Made by a program: the position numbers and the translations under genes. Below, in pieces: positions 33,671 through 41,676 of a DNA stretch of 64,000 nucleotides. Origin of the DNA: Cystobacter fuscus (lineage in GTDB: Bacteria; Myxococcota; Myxococcia; Myxococcales; Myxococcaceae); assembly GCF_002305875.1 (NCBI RefSeq), contig NZ_CP022098.1:4402001-4466000 (forward strand), given 5' to 3'. The stretch's first letter is position 1. Each line of letters starts with the position of its first letter. Below the pieces are notes generated by a model that ran no database searches, had not been told where the DNA came from, and saw nothing but the letters and a program-made list of their open reading frames with translations.

Positions 33671-34303
33671 ATGGATTCGCTCGGGAACATCGTCTTCAAA
33701 GATCGGGAAATTGAAAACGAGCGGTTGGAGCTGACGGATACGAAAGCCAACTACATCCTCGGCCCCAGCCTGACGATGAGGAACTGTACCCTCGTGCTAA
33801 AGGTGTCCGCCCGGCGCCTGAGCCTCAAGCTGCCCCGGTTCATCGACTGCACCTTCGAGGTGAAGCAGGAGTTGAAGAACTACCAGAGCTGGGTGGCAGC
33901 ATCCCTGAAGGGCTGCCGCTTCAAGGGGCGGCTGTCGGGGTGCGACTTTGGGTACTGGCCTGAATACATGGACCTGCCGTGGTATCAACACGGGTCCATC
34001 GAGGACTGCGACTTCACTGAGGCCCGGCTGGCAGGGTGTCGGTTTCACGCCTGCGACATCAACACCCTTCGCTTCCCCAAGTGGCCCTGCTTTACCTTCC
34101 TTGACCCCATTGGCCGAGCCCCCGAACTACGCAGCGTTAAATGGCCGGGAAGCTTTGGTGATATCGTCGTGGACAACCTGCATACTCACCCTCCGTCCAC
34201 CAAGGCCTTGACTTATTACGCTCCCTCCGCTGCCGAGCGTTTCGAGACCACCCCCGAGGAACTCCGAGCCGTCATCGAGAAGTTCGACTGCATCTTCTAC
34301 TGA
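33671..34303 (+). CDS. Pentapeptide-like putative immunity protein, paralog B
   Basis: 210 residues. It shares with paralogs A and C the blocks ENERLELTD, NCTLVLKVSARRL, RFIDCTFEVKQELKN, LKGCRFKGRLSGCDFG, DCDFTEARLAGCRFH and FPKWPCFT. It differs by LDPIGRAPELRSVKW and a short insertion (MDLPWYQ). Start ATG with AAGGGGCGGGG upstream, 11 bases after the toxin-like tail. No signal peptide: a cytosolic protein, as expected for immunity. Function is inferred from context only. Confidence 0.65.
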   Translation: MDSLGNIVFKDREIENERLELTDTKANYILGPSLTMRNCTLVLKVSARRLSLKLPRFIDCTFEVKQELKNYQSWVAASLKGCRFKGRLSGCDFGYWPEYMDLPWYQHGSIEDCDFTEARLAGCRFHACDINTLRFPKWPCFTFLDPIGRAPELRSVKWPGSFGDIVVDNLHTHPPSTKALTYYAPSAAERFETTPEELRAVIEKFDCIFY

Positions 34304-34346
34304 CGGGACGGTGGGCTTGATCCGTTTTAGTGGCTCTCCCACAGTT

Positions 34347-34420
34347 CCGGAACGGAGTCGAACCTGGCGCGGCATGGTCGGCGCATGGCGGGCGAGTTCT
34401 TCCGGATGCTCACCTTCTGA
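34347..34420 (+). repeat. 74-bp direct repeat, second copy (orphan toxin-like tail)
   Basis: Identical to 33586-33659. Here only the last 24 codons of the toxin-like gene remain, followed after 11 bases by paralog C. Confidence 0.92.
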
Positions 34421-34431
34421 GAGGTCGGCGG

Positions 34432-35055
34432 ATGCTCTACAACAAGGTCTTCTACCAGGGCCAGGAAATCGAGAACGAACGACTGGAGCTGACCGACAAA
34501 GGCTCGCTCTACTTCCTCGGCTCGGGACTGACGCTCCGCAACTGCACGGTCGTCGTCAAGGTCTCGGGGAGGAACCTGTTTCTGACCGGCTCCCGTTTCA
34601 TCGACTGCTCTTTCGAGGTGAAGCAGGAGCTGAAAAATCACCAACAGTGGGTAAAGGCTTCCCTCAAGGGGTGCCGCTTCAAGGGGCGGCTAACAGGGTG
34701 CGACTTCGGGCACTGGCCCGACTACGGTACAGGATGGGAGCACGGGGCCATCGAGGACTGCGACTTCACCGAGGCCCTCCTGGATGGCTGCCGCATCATG
34801 GGCGCAGACCCCACCACCCTGCGCTTCCCCAAGTGGCCCTGCTTCACCATCCTGGACCCCATCAGGCGAGCCCGCGAACTCAACAGCGTCCAGTGGCCGG
34901 GGGGTTTTCGCCCCATCATCGTGGAGGGTCAGTACAGGGATCCTCCCTGCACGACAGCTGTAACGCTCTACGCTCCATCTCTCGCCAAGCGCCGCGAGAC
35001 GACCGAGGACGCATTCAGAGCGGCCATTGAGCAGTTCGACTTCATCGTCTACTGA
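34432..35055 (+). CDS. Pentapeptide-like putative immunity protein, paralog C
   Basis: 207 residues, closest in length to paralog A and in context to paralog B. Blocks: ENERLELTDKGSLYFLG, NCTVVVKVSGRNLF, RFIDCSFEVKQELKN, LKGCRFKGRLTGCDFG, DCDFTEALLDGCRI and FPKWPCFTILDP. It differs from B mostly at the C-terminal half, as immunity paralogs with different specificity do. Start ATG at 34432 behind GAGGTCGGCGG. Cytosolic, no known motif. Confidence 0.65.
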   Translation: MLYNKVFYQGQEIENERLELTDKGSLYFLGSGLTLRNCTVVVKVSGRNLFLTGSRFIDCSFEVKQELKNHQQWVKASLKGCRFKGRLTGCDFGHWPDYGTGWEHGAIEDCDFTEALLDGCRIMGADPTTLRFPKWPCFTILDPIRRARELNSVQWPGGFRPIIVEGQYRDPPCTTAVTLYAPSLAKRRETTEDAFRAAIEQFDFIVY

Positions 35056-35118
35056 CGGAACCGTGTGGCGTGTATACGTCTCTTGCGATGCCCACCTCGC
35101 CGGTGTAGCTTCGGTCAG

Positions 35119-35780
35119 ATGAAAAGCACGAATTACGACTTGGTCCTCGGGACAGGGGTCCTCCTGGGGGTGCTCGTATTAGGCTGTGCATCGGGACCGG
35201 CTACGCTGGAGCTGACCGACGACGCGAGCAGCCATGAGTCCGCAGGGATGAGCGGCGGTACTTTTTATCCCGCCATCGAAGAACTCAACCGGTACGTTCT
35301 CGTCATCCAAGAGTCCCCAAGCGGTCACGTCACGCACAGTTGGCGTCCTGCGGAGGAGCTTGACCTTTCGTCATTCAGGTTCCAGCCCCGCACCGAGAGA
35401 ACACACGGGCGCTCGTGCTTGCGGCTGCTGCTAGACGCCGCGACTGCGATGAAGAGAACCGTCAGTGCGTCAGTGAGTGTATGAGCACCCCAGTCCCCCG
35501 GGGATACGGGCACATGACAACTCCGGATCGTGGGAAGGGCGGGAAAAAAGAATATTGTGAGCGTCGATGCATGCAACCCTATCTAGATTGCAAGAATGCG
35601 CAGGGAGAGCGCGTTCTGGAGTTTTCGACCGCGAGCAAAGCGGTTGATTGGTTGAAGCGATACCATCAGGAGATTTTATTGGGAGGCGTTGTCGTCATCG
35701 CAGGGGTTGCTTTTGTCGCGGTTGCCTCCGGTGGAGGCGCACTGATTCTTGCTCCGGTCTTGTTGTTGGCAGCATCATGA
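35119..35780 (+). pseudogene. Lipoprotein with C-terminal hydrophobic domain, frameshifted near 35413
   Basis: The first frame (from ATG 35119) gives a lipoprotein signal LLGVLVLGCAS and a mature part with FYPAIEELNRYVLVIQESP. At 35413 the sense moves to another frame: VLAAAARRRDCDEENRQCVSECM, YCERRCMQPYLDC, then WLKRYHQEIL and two hydrophobic stretches. One missing base restores GR-x-VLAAA. The joined protein has about 220 residues. Cys-rich central blocks and a membrane-seeking end suggest an exported effector or envelope protein; no family is recognised. The frameshift could also be a sequencing error. Confidence 0.55.
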
Positions 35781-35816
35781 GCCCTGCGGCGGGTTCCACA
35801 CTTTGGCGGCGACACC

Positions 35817-36401
35817 ATGGCAATCGGAGACCTGATCAATAACGCGGTGGATCTCCTCGGACGAGTCGACGAGAAGACCCAGTCCCCGGAGGAGCACGAG
35901 TTGCTTCGTGCTGCGGCCGACGCGCTCAGATTCATCTGGGCGAATGGGCTGTCATATGAATTCATGGACTATCGGGAGAGCCTCGAGTTTGAGTCGCCGC
36001 CCCCGGTGGTTGCCGCTTTCAAGACGCGCGAGGAAGCGAATTCCTGGCTGGCCAACAACCCCAGGCCGCCGGCCATGGCTTATGTCCTGATCTCGGGCGA
36101 GTACCATGTGGTGGCGTATCGTCGCGAGAGCGATTGGCGCACCTTCCTCCCGCATCCAACCCTTGAGTTTTATCTTGAGGAGATGACGAAAGACGGCCTC
36201 CCTTCGGTGGTGGTCACATTCAACACCCGTGAGGAGGCAGATGCTTGGTTTGGAAGTCAGTCGGAGCCGTCAGCGCAGACGGTCATTCAGATCGGGGGCG
36301 AGCACTATCTGGCGGTGTACTATCGAAACATCAAGCACCGCGCCATCTTCCCCTTCTCCACGGCCAAGAGGCTAGAGAAGAAAGAGGAATCGGGACAATA
36401 G
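35817..36401 (+). CDS. Partner protein with two tandem TREEA-type repeats
   Basis: 194 residues, cytosolic. Two internal repeats are visible: VAAFKTREEANSWLANNP with YVLISGEYHVVAYRR, and VVTFNTREEADAWFGSQ with VIQIGGEHYLAVYYRN. The N-terminus MAIGDLINNAVDLLGRV is helical. I believe the same protein follows the same lipoprotein in other myxobacterial genomes, but no function is known. It lies 36 bases after the frameshifted lipoprotein; a lipoprotein/soluble partner pair again suggests effector and protector. Confidence 0.6.
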   Translation: MAIGDLINNAVDLLGRVDEKTQSPEEHELLRAAADALRFIWANGLSYEFMDYRESLEFESPPPVVAAFKTREEANSWLANNPRPPAMAYVLISGEYHVVAYRRESDWRTFLPHPTLEFYLEEMTKDGLPSVVVTFNTREEADAWFGSQSEPSAQTVIQIGGEHYLAVYYRNIKHRAIFPFSTAKRLEKKEESGQ

Positions 36402-36456
36402 AAGCGGCGGCCCAGCAATACGCGCTCGATTGCCGGGTGGTTTGAAACGAAGAGGA

Positions 36457-36480
36457 CCTCCTCGCTCGGTGACGAGGAGG
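36457..36480. terminator. Hairpin between convergent genes
   Basis: An 8-bp perfect stem CCTCCTCG with an 8-base loop, preceded by AACGAAGAG as at 32716. No U-run. Confidence 0.6.
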
Positions 36481-36505
36481 CTCCCTTCTCGATGGTGGGG
36501 TCGGA

Positions 36506-37417
36506 CTAGGGGATCTCGATTCCCCTGATTCTGAGTCTCTTCCCCGAGTCATCCCGTAGGAGCAGCTCGCATTCTACAGATGTCCAGGCGGATGGAGCTT
36601 CCATCTCGATGATGACCATGAACGCCACGTTCACCTCGGGCATCGCTTGCTGCCAGGAATGGACAATCGGCCAATCCCCGTGGGGGAGGAGCCGTACTTC
36701 TATACCGATGTTGTTCCAGGGGATCGAACCCAAGTTCACCAGCCAGAGTTCAATGGCTATACGGTACTTGGAGCGATAGCTGACCCCCTTGTCGACGCGG
36801 AGCTCGTTGCCCTCTTGTCCAATCAGTGACTTCTTGAAAGTCCGGGCACGGATGCCCTCTCGAGTCATGGAGTGGCTGTAAATCAGCCAATGCAGTTGGC
36901 GGGGATCCGCGTACTTCTGACGAAGTTGCTCGAGTTCGAGCCGCAATCGGGCCAGCTCTTGCTGGCTGCGTTGCCTTTCCACGCGTTCCTGCTCCAATTC
37001 GCGTTCGAAGGATTCGCGAGTTCGCGTATCGCGGAACACCTCGACTTGTCGGGTGGACTGGTCGGGAGACGCCACCAGGAACAGCGTGAGGGCGTCCTCC
37101 GGGTGGTTTCCATCCACGTAGCGAGCCGACAAGCGAAGCCGTTCGCCAGGAGCCATGTCCTTGGGGGGCATGACATTGATGCTCGTGCGACCACGAGAGA
37201 CCTCTTCGAACCGGAACTCTTCTTGCAGTTCCACCAAGACGGGTTCATCGAAGACAACTCCTGTCATGCGTCCAGGGCTGACGCAGATCTCGTGGGGAGT
37301 AGGGGCTGTTCTCGTTCGTTCGATACGCTGAATCTCTTCACAGTCCATGTGCCCAGGAGGGGCGGGGTTCTGTGTCAATGAGAGTGTCAGTATGAGCGGC
37401 AGGGCGGTCGCGAGCAC
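36506..37417 (-). CDS. DUF2381 family protein beside a Ser/Thr kinase
   Basis: 303 residues; GTG start with GGGAGA about nine bases upstream, 16 bases after the kinase stop. A weak signal peptide (MLATALPLILTLSLTQ) is followed by the family's N-terminal beta domain (EICVSPGRMTGVVFDEPV), the central coiled coil (about 130-170, many Glu/Arg/Gln) and the C-terminal beta domain ending LLLRDDSGKRLRIRGIEIP. It is the canonical neighbour of a kinase, unlike the orphan copy at 12935-13867. Its role is unknown; a periplasmic partner of the kinase's outer part is plausible. Confidence 0.78.
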   Translation of the reverse strand: MLATALPLILTLSLTQNPAPPGHMDCEEIQRIERTRTAPTPHEICVSPGRMTGVVFDEPVLVELQEEFRFEEVSRGRTSINVMPPKDMAPGERLRLSARYVDGNHPEDALTLFLVASPDQSTRQVEVFRDTRTRESFERELEQERVERQRSQQELARLRLELEQLRQKYADPRQLHWLIYSHSMTREGIRARTFKKSLIGQEGNELRVDKGVSYRSKYRIAIELWLVNLGSIPWNNIGIEVRLLPHGDWPIVHSWQQAMPEVNVAFMVIIEMEAPSAWTSVECELLLRDDSGKRLRIRGIEIP

Positions 37418-37433
37418 GGGTCAGGCTCTCCCA

Positions 37434-39191
37434 TCACCGGCTGGGGATCGGACGGAATTCAGGCATGGTCCTGAGCCGCACGGCGGGAGGGAGCAATGGG
37501 TTGCTGCGCGTCCCTCCGTATGTCTCCACACCGGGTTCATCCAGGCCGCCATCGTCCATCTCCATGCAAATCGGCATGGGTTTTTCGCCCGGGAGAGTGA
37601 CCTCGGTGAATCGACCATAGACACGGTTCTCCCGGGTATAGAGTTGTCCCTTGAAGATCGTGCGCCTGGGGATCGCGTCCTGCGTCCTCTGGGGCACGTT
37701 GCTGATTGGGAGGGGAAGGATTTTGGGTTCGGTGATGACCGGACCGGACTTCACGTAAATGAATGAAGTGAAGTCATTTCCTCTCACGTAGCTCATCAAC
37801 CACACCTTGACATCCTCGGTCGGACCGAGGCCCAGACGCTCACGGGTCTTCTCGCTGCCAGCGGGGCAGGGTTCAGCGGGCATCGGAGGGGCAGGCTTCG
37901 GCCCGCTCACACAAGCGGGAGCCGTGCAGACAGCGGCAGTGGCCGCAGCGGTGATGATCAGACGATTCTTCGGAGAGGGACGCATGGGTATTTCCGCGGG
38001 GTTCGTCGCCTGGGCGACGGGCGCGGGGGGTGGTGACTTCTGAAGTCCCGCGCTGGACACAACTTCTCCCGTCATGTCGACCTCCGCCATTTCATGGCGA
38101 GAAACCTCCTGGGACGTTGGCAGCAGCACGGTGGACTTTTGAAGTGGGGTCGCGGGAGCGAGGAACAGGGCCGCGAGCGCGCCCAACGCGAGGGCCATGT
38201 GCCGCCGCCGCAACTCGGACGCCAGGGGGAACTCGGGCTCCGGCATGAGGGGAAGGCAGGGCTCCGCTGGAGGCAGCGGCTTGCGGCCTCCGTCGAAGAG
38301 GGGCTCGTCCCACGCGGCATCGGCTCCGGCGAGGGCGGCCTTCAAGTCGAGCTCGAGCGCGGACGCATCGGCGGGGCGCTCCGCGGGCTCCTTCGCCAGC
38401 AGGCGCAGGCACAGCTCGCCCACTGTCGCGGGCACGCGCGGATTGCGCACGTGGGGAGGCTCGGGTGCGTCCTCGAGGATGGCTTGTGCCAGGGAGCCGT
38501 GGCGATCGCCGAAGGGCAGGGTGCGCGTGAGCAGCGCGTAGAGGGTGACGCCCAGCGCCCACAAGTCGTCCCCGGGCCGCCCCGGCGGTGGCTCTCCCTC
38601 CCACTCGCGGGCGAAGCGCACCACCTCGGGGCTGCGGTACTCGGGGGTGCCCGGCGGCAGCCGCAAGGTGAGCCGATGCGCGCCCTCGAACCCCGCCGCG
38701 CCGAAGTCCACCAGCACCGGATGGCCGTCCTTCCGCCGCATCACGATGTTGGCCTCCTTCACGTCCCGGTGCACCACGCCCGCGGCATGCAGCTGGCCGA
38801 GCGTGGACACCAGCGGCAGCATCACCTGGGTGAGCAGCTCGGACGTGCTCGGGTTGAACTCCCGCGCCCAGGTGTCCAGCGCGACGCCTTCCACCAACTC
38901 CAGCGCCAGGACGATGAAGCGCGGCTTCTCCTCGGGCCACAGGCCATAGCCGTGGAAGCCCACCACGGGCAGATCCTGCACCCGCCGCAGCGCGTCCACC
39001 TCCCGCTCGCCCCGCGCGTCCCGGGGCACCAGCTTGATGGCGAAGCGCTTGACACCCCTTCGGGCCTGGTACAGCGCGCCGAAGCTGCCAGCCGCCAGCC
39101 GCCTCTCGATGATGAAGCCGGCCACCTCCGCTCCGGGCAACAGGTTCAACCCGAGCGGCTCGTCCGGCACCTCATCCCTCGCGATTCTCAT
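37434..39191 (-). CDS. Ser/Thr protein kinase with lipoprotein-like C-terminal tail
   Basis: 585 residues. The kinase domain (22-310) is complete: AAGSFG loop (33-38), Lys53, HRDVKEAN (Asp143), DFG (162-164) and GTPEYRSPE. A transmembrane helix lies near 332-348. From Met403 the sequence restarts like a lipoprotein: MRPSPKNRLIITAAA, then a TAPAC lipobox, and a domain homologous to the free lipoprotein at 13879-14367. Either this is one fusion protein, or an internal start makes a separate lipoprotein of about 183 residues. The kinase start has GGAGGAGGGTGGG before ATG. Operon with DUF2381 downstream. Confidence 0.82.
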   Translation of the reverse strand: MRIARDEVPDEPLGLNLLPGAEVAGFIIERRLAAGSFGALYQARRGVKRFAIKLVPRDARGEREVDALRRVQDLPVVGFHGYGLWPEEKPRFIVLALELVEGVALDTWAREFNPSTSELLTQVMLPLVSTLGQLHAAGVVHRDVKEANIVMRRKDGHPVLVDFGAAGFEGAHRLTLRLPPGTPEYRSPEVVRFAREWEGEPPPGRPGDDLWALGVTLYALLTRTLPFGDRHGSLAQAILEDAPEPPHVRNPRVPATVGELCLRLLAKEPAERPADASALELDLKAALAGADAAWDEPLFDGGRKPLPPAEPCLPLMPEPEFPLASELRRRHMALALGALAALFLAPATPLQKSTVLLPTSQEVSRHEMAEVDMTGEVVSSAGLQKSPPPAPVAQATNPAEIPMRPSPKNRLIITAAATAAVCTAPACVSGPKPAPPMPAEPCPAGSEKTRERLGLGPTEDVKVWLMSYVRGNDFTSFIYVKSGPVITEPKILPLPISNVPQRTQDAIPRRTIFKGQLYTRENRVYGRFTEVTLPGEKPMPICMEMDDGGLDEPGVETYGGTRSNPLLPPAVRLRTMPEFRPIPSR

Positions 39192-39353
39192 CCCACCCTC
39201 CTCCGAGTGGCCGGCAGGCTACCAGGGAGGTGAGGGAAGCGTTCGGAGGTCTGAGGTAGGGCGCGGAGTGGACGACGCCAGGGAGTACTTCTCGTGGCGG
39301 AGGTGGCGGGGCCCTCGTGTACGAGTCCCGCCGTGTGGACTCCGGGCCGGGGT

Positions 39354-40235
39354 TCAGGTGCGGCGCGCGGTCTGGTGCAGCTCCAGCACGATGTTGCCGT
39401 TCTTGAAGAGCCGCACCGCTCCGGAGGTCTGGCTCACCACCAGCGCGATGCTCTTCGTCGTCGAGGTGATGCTCGCCGCCGCGGCGTGCCGCGCGCCCAG
39501 GCCGAGGGGAATCTTCACCGCCTCGTCGGACGCCGACAGGTAGCGGCCCGCGGCCAGCACCACGCCGTCCTCGCGGATGACGAACGAGCCGTCGAGCACC
39601 GAGAAGTTCTTGATGGCCTCGCGGATCTTCGGATCCAACACGTTGCGCTCGGACTCGGAGATGCCCTGGAAGGGGTTGATCGTCATCTGCCGGCTCTTCT
39701 CCATCACGCTCGTGTGGTCGCCGATGGTGATGATGGTGCCGATGGGGTGGCCCTCGAAGCCCTCCTGGCCGATCTGCAGCGCGAGCTGGATGAGGGCGTC
39801 CACCACCTGGGAGTTGAACTCGTCCCCGAGCTTCACGCCCTCGATGGCCAGCCGATCGTCCAGCGAGCCGCCGATGCGCATCTGCATCAGCGTGTCCGGG
39901 GGACGGCCGAGCTTGCCCGTCATGCACAGCACCAGGTTGCCCTCGGCGAACGCTCCCTGGGACAGCGCGGACACGAGCGCCACCTTCACCCGCTCGGTGC
40001 GCGAGTAGTCGTAGGCGGGGATGACGAGCGCGCGCTGCTTGTTGGCGAGCAGTTCCTGGGCGAGGCGTGGGGTGGTGACGGCGTAGACGAGCTTGCGCTT
40101 GGCGAGCTGTCGCCGCAGATCCTCGGGCGCGATGAGCACGTCGCTGATGTAGAGGAAGTGGTCGACGTCACCCTTCCCAGCGAGCGAGAGGGCGGCTCGC
40201 AGGAACTCCCGGTCGAATTTCGAGGTTTCGCTCAT
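39354..40235 (-). CDS. Diadenylate cyclase (DAC/DisA_N domain) protein
   Basis: 293 residues. The C-terminal half (about 165-285) is a DAC domain, which makes cyclic di-AMP from two ATP. The two key motifs appear in variant form: DGS at 215-217 for DGA, and GARHAAAASIT (247-257) for the RHR motif, followed by SIALVVSQTSGAVRLF, which is typical of the family. The N-terminal 150 residues (an alpha/beta region with VIPAYDYSRTERVKVAL) are of the sort found in CdaZ-like cyclases. No membrane segment. ATG at 40235; weak Shine-Dalgarno. It may feed c-di-AMP signals to the stress genes nearby. Confidence 0.78.
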   Translation of the reverse strand: MSETSKFDREFLRAALSLAGKGDVDHFLYISDVLIAPEDLRRQLAKRKLVYAVTTPRLAQELLANKQRALVIPAYDYSRTERVKVALVSALSQGAFAEGNLVLCMTGKLGRPPDTLMQMRIGGSLDDRLAIEGVKLGDEFNSQVVDALIQLALQIGQEGFEGHPIGTIITIGDHTSVMEKSRQMTINPFQGISESERNVLDPKIREAIKNFSVLDGSFVIREDGVVLAAGRYLSASDEAVKIPLGLGARHAAAASITSTTKSIALVVSQTSGAVRLFKNGNIVLELHQTARRT

Positions 40236-40366
40236 AAGATGCAACCGCGCCGCTTGTTGGAGGGAAGACGGGCCTCCTTGACACCAGTCCGCGTCTGAAT
40301 AAAGCTTTCCGGCCTTTTTTTCGGGGATGTTGGGCCCATGTCCCCGCCGCACGGGAGCCTACGGCT

Positions 40367-40729
40367 GTGAACCAGAAAGATCTCAAGCGTTACAAGAAGA
40401 TGCTCGAGGACAGCAAGACGAGCCTGCTGGAGAGCGCCAAGAAGACGCTGGTAGAGGAGGCCAGCTTCGACACCGACGATCTCCCCGACGAGATCGATCA
40501 GGCCTCTTCCGAGTACACGCAATCGATGGTGTTCCGGTTGCGTGATCGGGAAAAGTTCTTGCTGCAGAAGATCGACCGGGCGCTCGGCCGTATCGAGGAT
40601 GGCACCTTCGGCGTCTGCGAGCGGTGCGACGAGGAGATCTCCCCCAAGCGGTTGGAGGCACGGCCCGTCACCACGCTGTGCATCCGCTGCAAGGAGGAGC
40701 AGGAGAAGAAGGAGAAGTCCTACGGCTGA
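40367..40729 (+). CDS. TraR/DksA family zinc-finger protein
   Basis: 120 residues. A helical hairpin precedes a four-cysteine zinc finger, Cys84-x2-Cys87-x17-Cys105-x2-Cys108, in GVCERCDEEI and TLCIRCKEEQE. Acidic residues at the coiled-coil tip region (FDTDDLPDEIDQ) resemble the DksA tip that enters the RNA polymerase channel. DksA-like factors act with (p)ppGpp, and a RelA/SpoT gene lies 4 kb away. GTG start with GGGAG upstream. Slightly shorter than E. coli DksA (151). Confidence 0.86.
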   Translation: MNQKDLKRYKKMLEDSKTSLLESAKKTLVEEASFDTDDLPDEIDQASSEYTQSMVFRLRDREKFLLQKIDRALGRIEDGTFGVCERCDEEISPKRLEARPVTTLCIRCKEEQEKKEKSYG

Positions 40730-40791
40730 TGCCGTGACGGAGTGGGGGGCCCTCCAAGCCTGGGCCCGGCTGGATCCCCCTGCTCCGAGCC

Positions 40792-41547
40792 TCACGCCGC
40801 CAGTTGGATCTCCACCCGGAGCAACTGCCGTCCGATGAGGAAGTGGTCCCCGTTCTCCACGAAGACGGGTCCGGTCAGCCGCAGGAAGGTGCCGTTGGAC
40901 GAGCCCACGTCCTTGACGCGCAGCCGGTCCTGCTTCACGTGCAGGAGCGCGTGGCGTCCGGAGACGAAGCCGTCGGTGGGGAAGGTGATCTCCCCGTGCT
41001 CGCGTCCCAGGTGGTTGTCCCCTTCCTTGAGCGGGAAGGCCGCCCCGCGGATGCCCCCCTCGAGAATCTGCACCAGCCGCAGCCGGTAGCCGGGATCCGC
41101 CGAGCCCCAGATGTGGGCGCCGCCGGGGCCCACGGCCGCCGCCGGAATGGGCTCGAGCACCAGGCGCTGCCGGCCCAGCCGCAGCTCGCCGCCCACGGGC
41201 AGCTCCCGCTCCTGGCGCAGGCGGGCGAACACGCCGTTGGCTCCGCCCACGTCCTCCATGGCGAGCCGGCCTCCGGAGAAGAAGAAGCGCGCCTGCACGG
41301 GCATGATGAAGGGATCGTCCACGAGCGGCAGATCCCCCTGGGGGCCGCAGGTGAGGGTGTCCCGGGTCATCTTCACCACGGATTCCGGGCCCCCGTCGGC
41401 CCGCACCACCCGCAGGGAGACCTGGGGACGGAGCACGGGCTTGGTGGCGGCCATGACCATGGTCCCCGAGCGCAGGGGCGCGCTACAGGCATGGCAGGTG
41501 GTGGCGGAATCGGGATTCTCGGCGTCGCAGCGGGGACAGTGTGGCAT
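40792..41547 (-). CDS. Zinc-ribbon protein with two FHA domains
   Basis: 251 residues. N-terminal zinc ribbon with Cys4, 7, 18 and 21. A first, degenerate FHA-like domain (about 43-135, VDDPFIMPVQARFF) is followed by a clear second FHA (155-248): LGREHGEI, FVSGRHALL, DVGSSNGTFLR. FHA domains bind phosphothreonine peptides, so this is probably a reader for kinase signals. It is divergent from a Ser/Thr kinase that has the same type of zinc ribbon. The ATG at 41547 gives MPHCPRC. Confidence 0.85.
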   Translation of the reverse strand: MPHCPRCDAENPDSATTCHACSAPLRSGTMVMAATKPVLRPQVSLRVVRADGGPESVVKMTRDTLTCGPQGDLPLVDDPFIMPVQARFFFSGGRLAMEDVGGANGVFARLRQERELPVGGELRLGRQRLVLEPIPAAAVGPGGAHIWGSADPGYRLRLVQILEGGIRGAAFPLKEGDNHLGREHGEITFPTDGFVSGRHALLHVKQDRLRVKDVGSSNGTFLRLTGPVFVENGDHFLIGRQLLRVEIQLAA

Positions 41548-41676
41548 GGCGGGCGGGTGTACATATCAAGCCGCGCGGGGGGTTGCTCGGAACGAGATCA
41601 GGGGTCCTCCATCTTGCGGGACACCCGACGCTCATGGGAAGTTCGGGGGACAACACCCGATCCTCCTGCATCCGGG

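Noticed and set aside
30000-37420. A CRISPR array or phage-like structural genes in the accessory island
   Set aside because: No regularly spaced repeats and no capsid, tail or terminase motifs were found; the repeats present are single duplications of gene ends.
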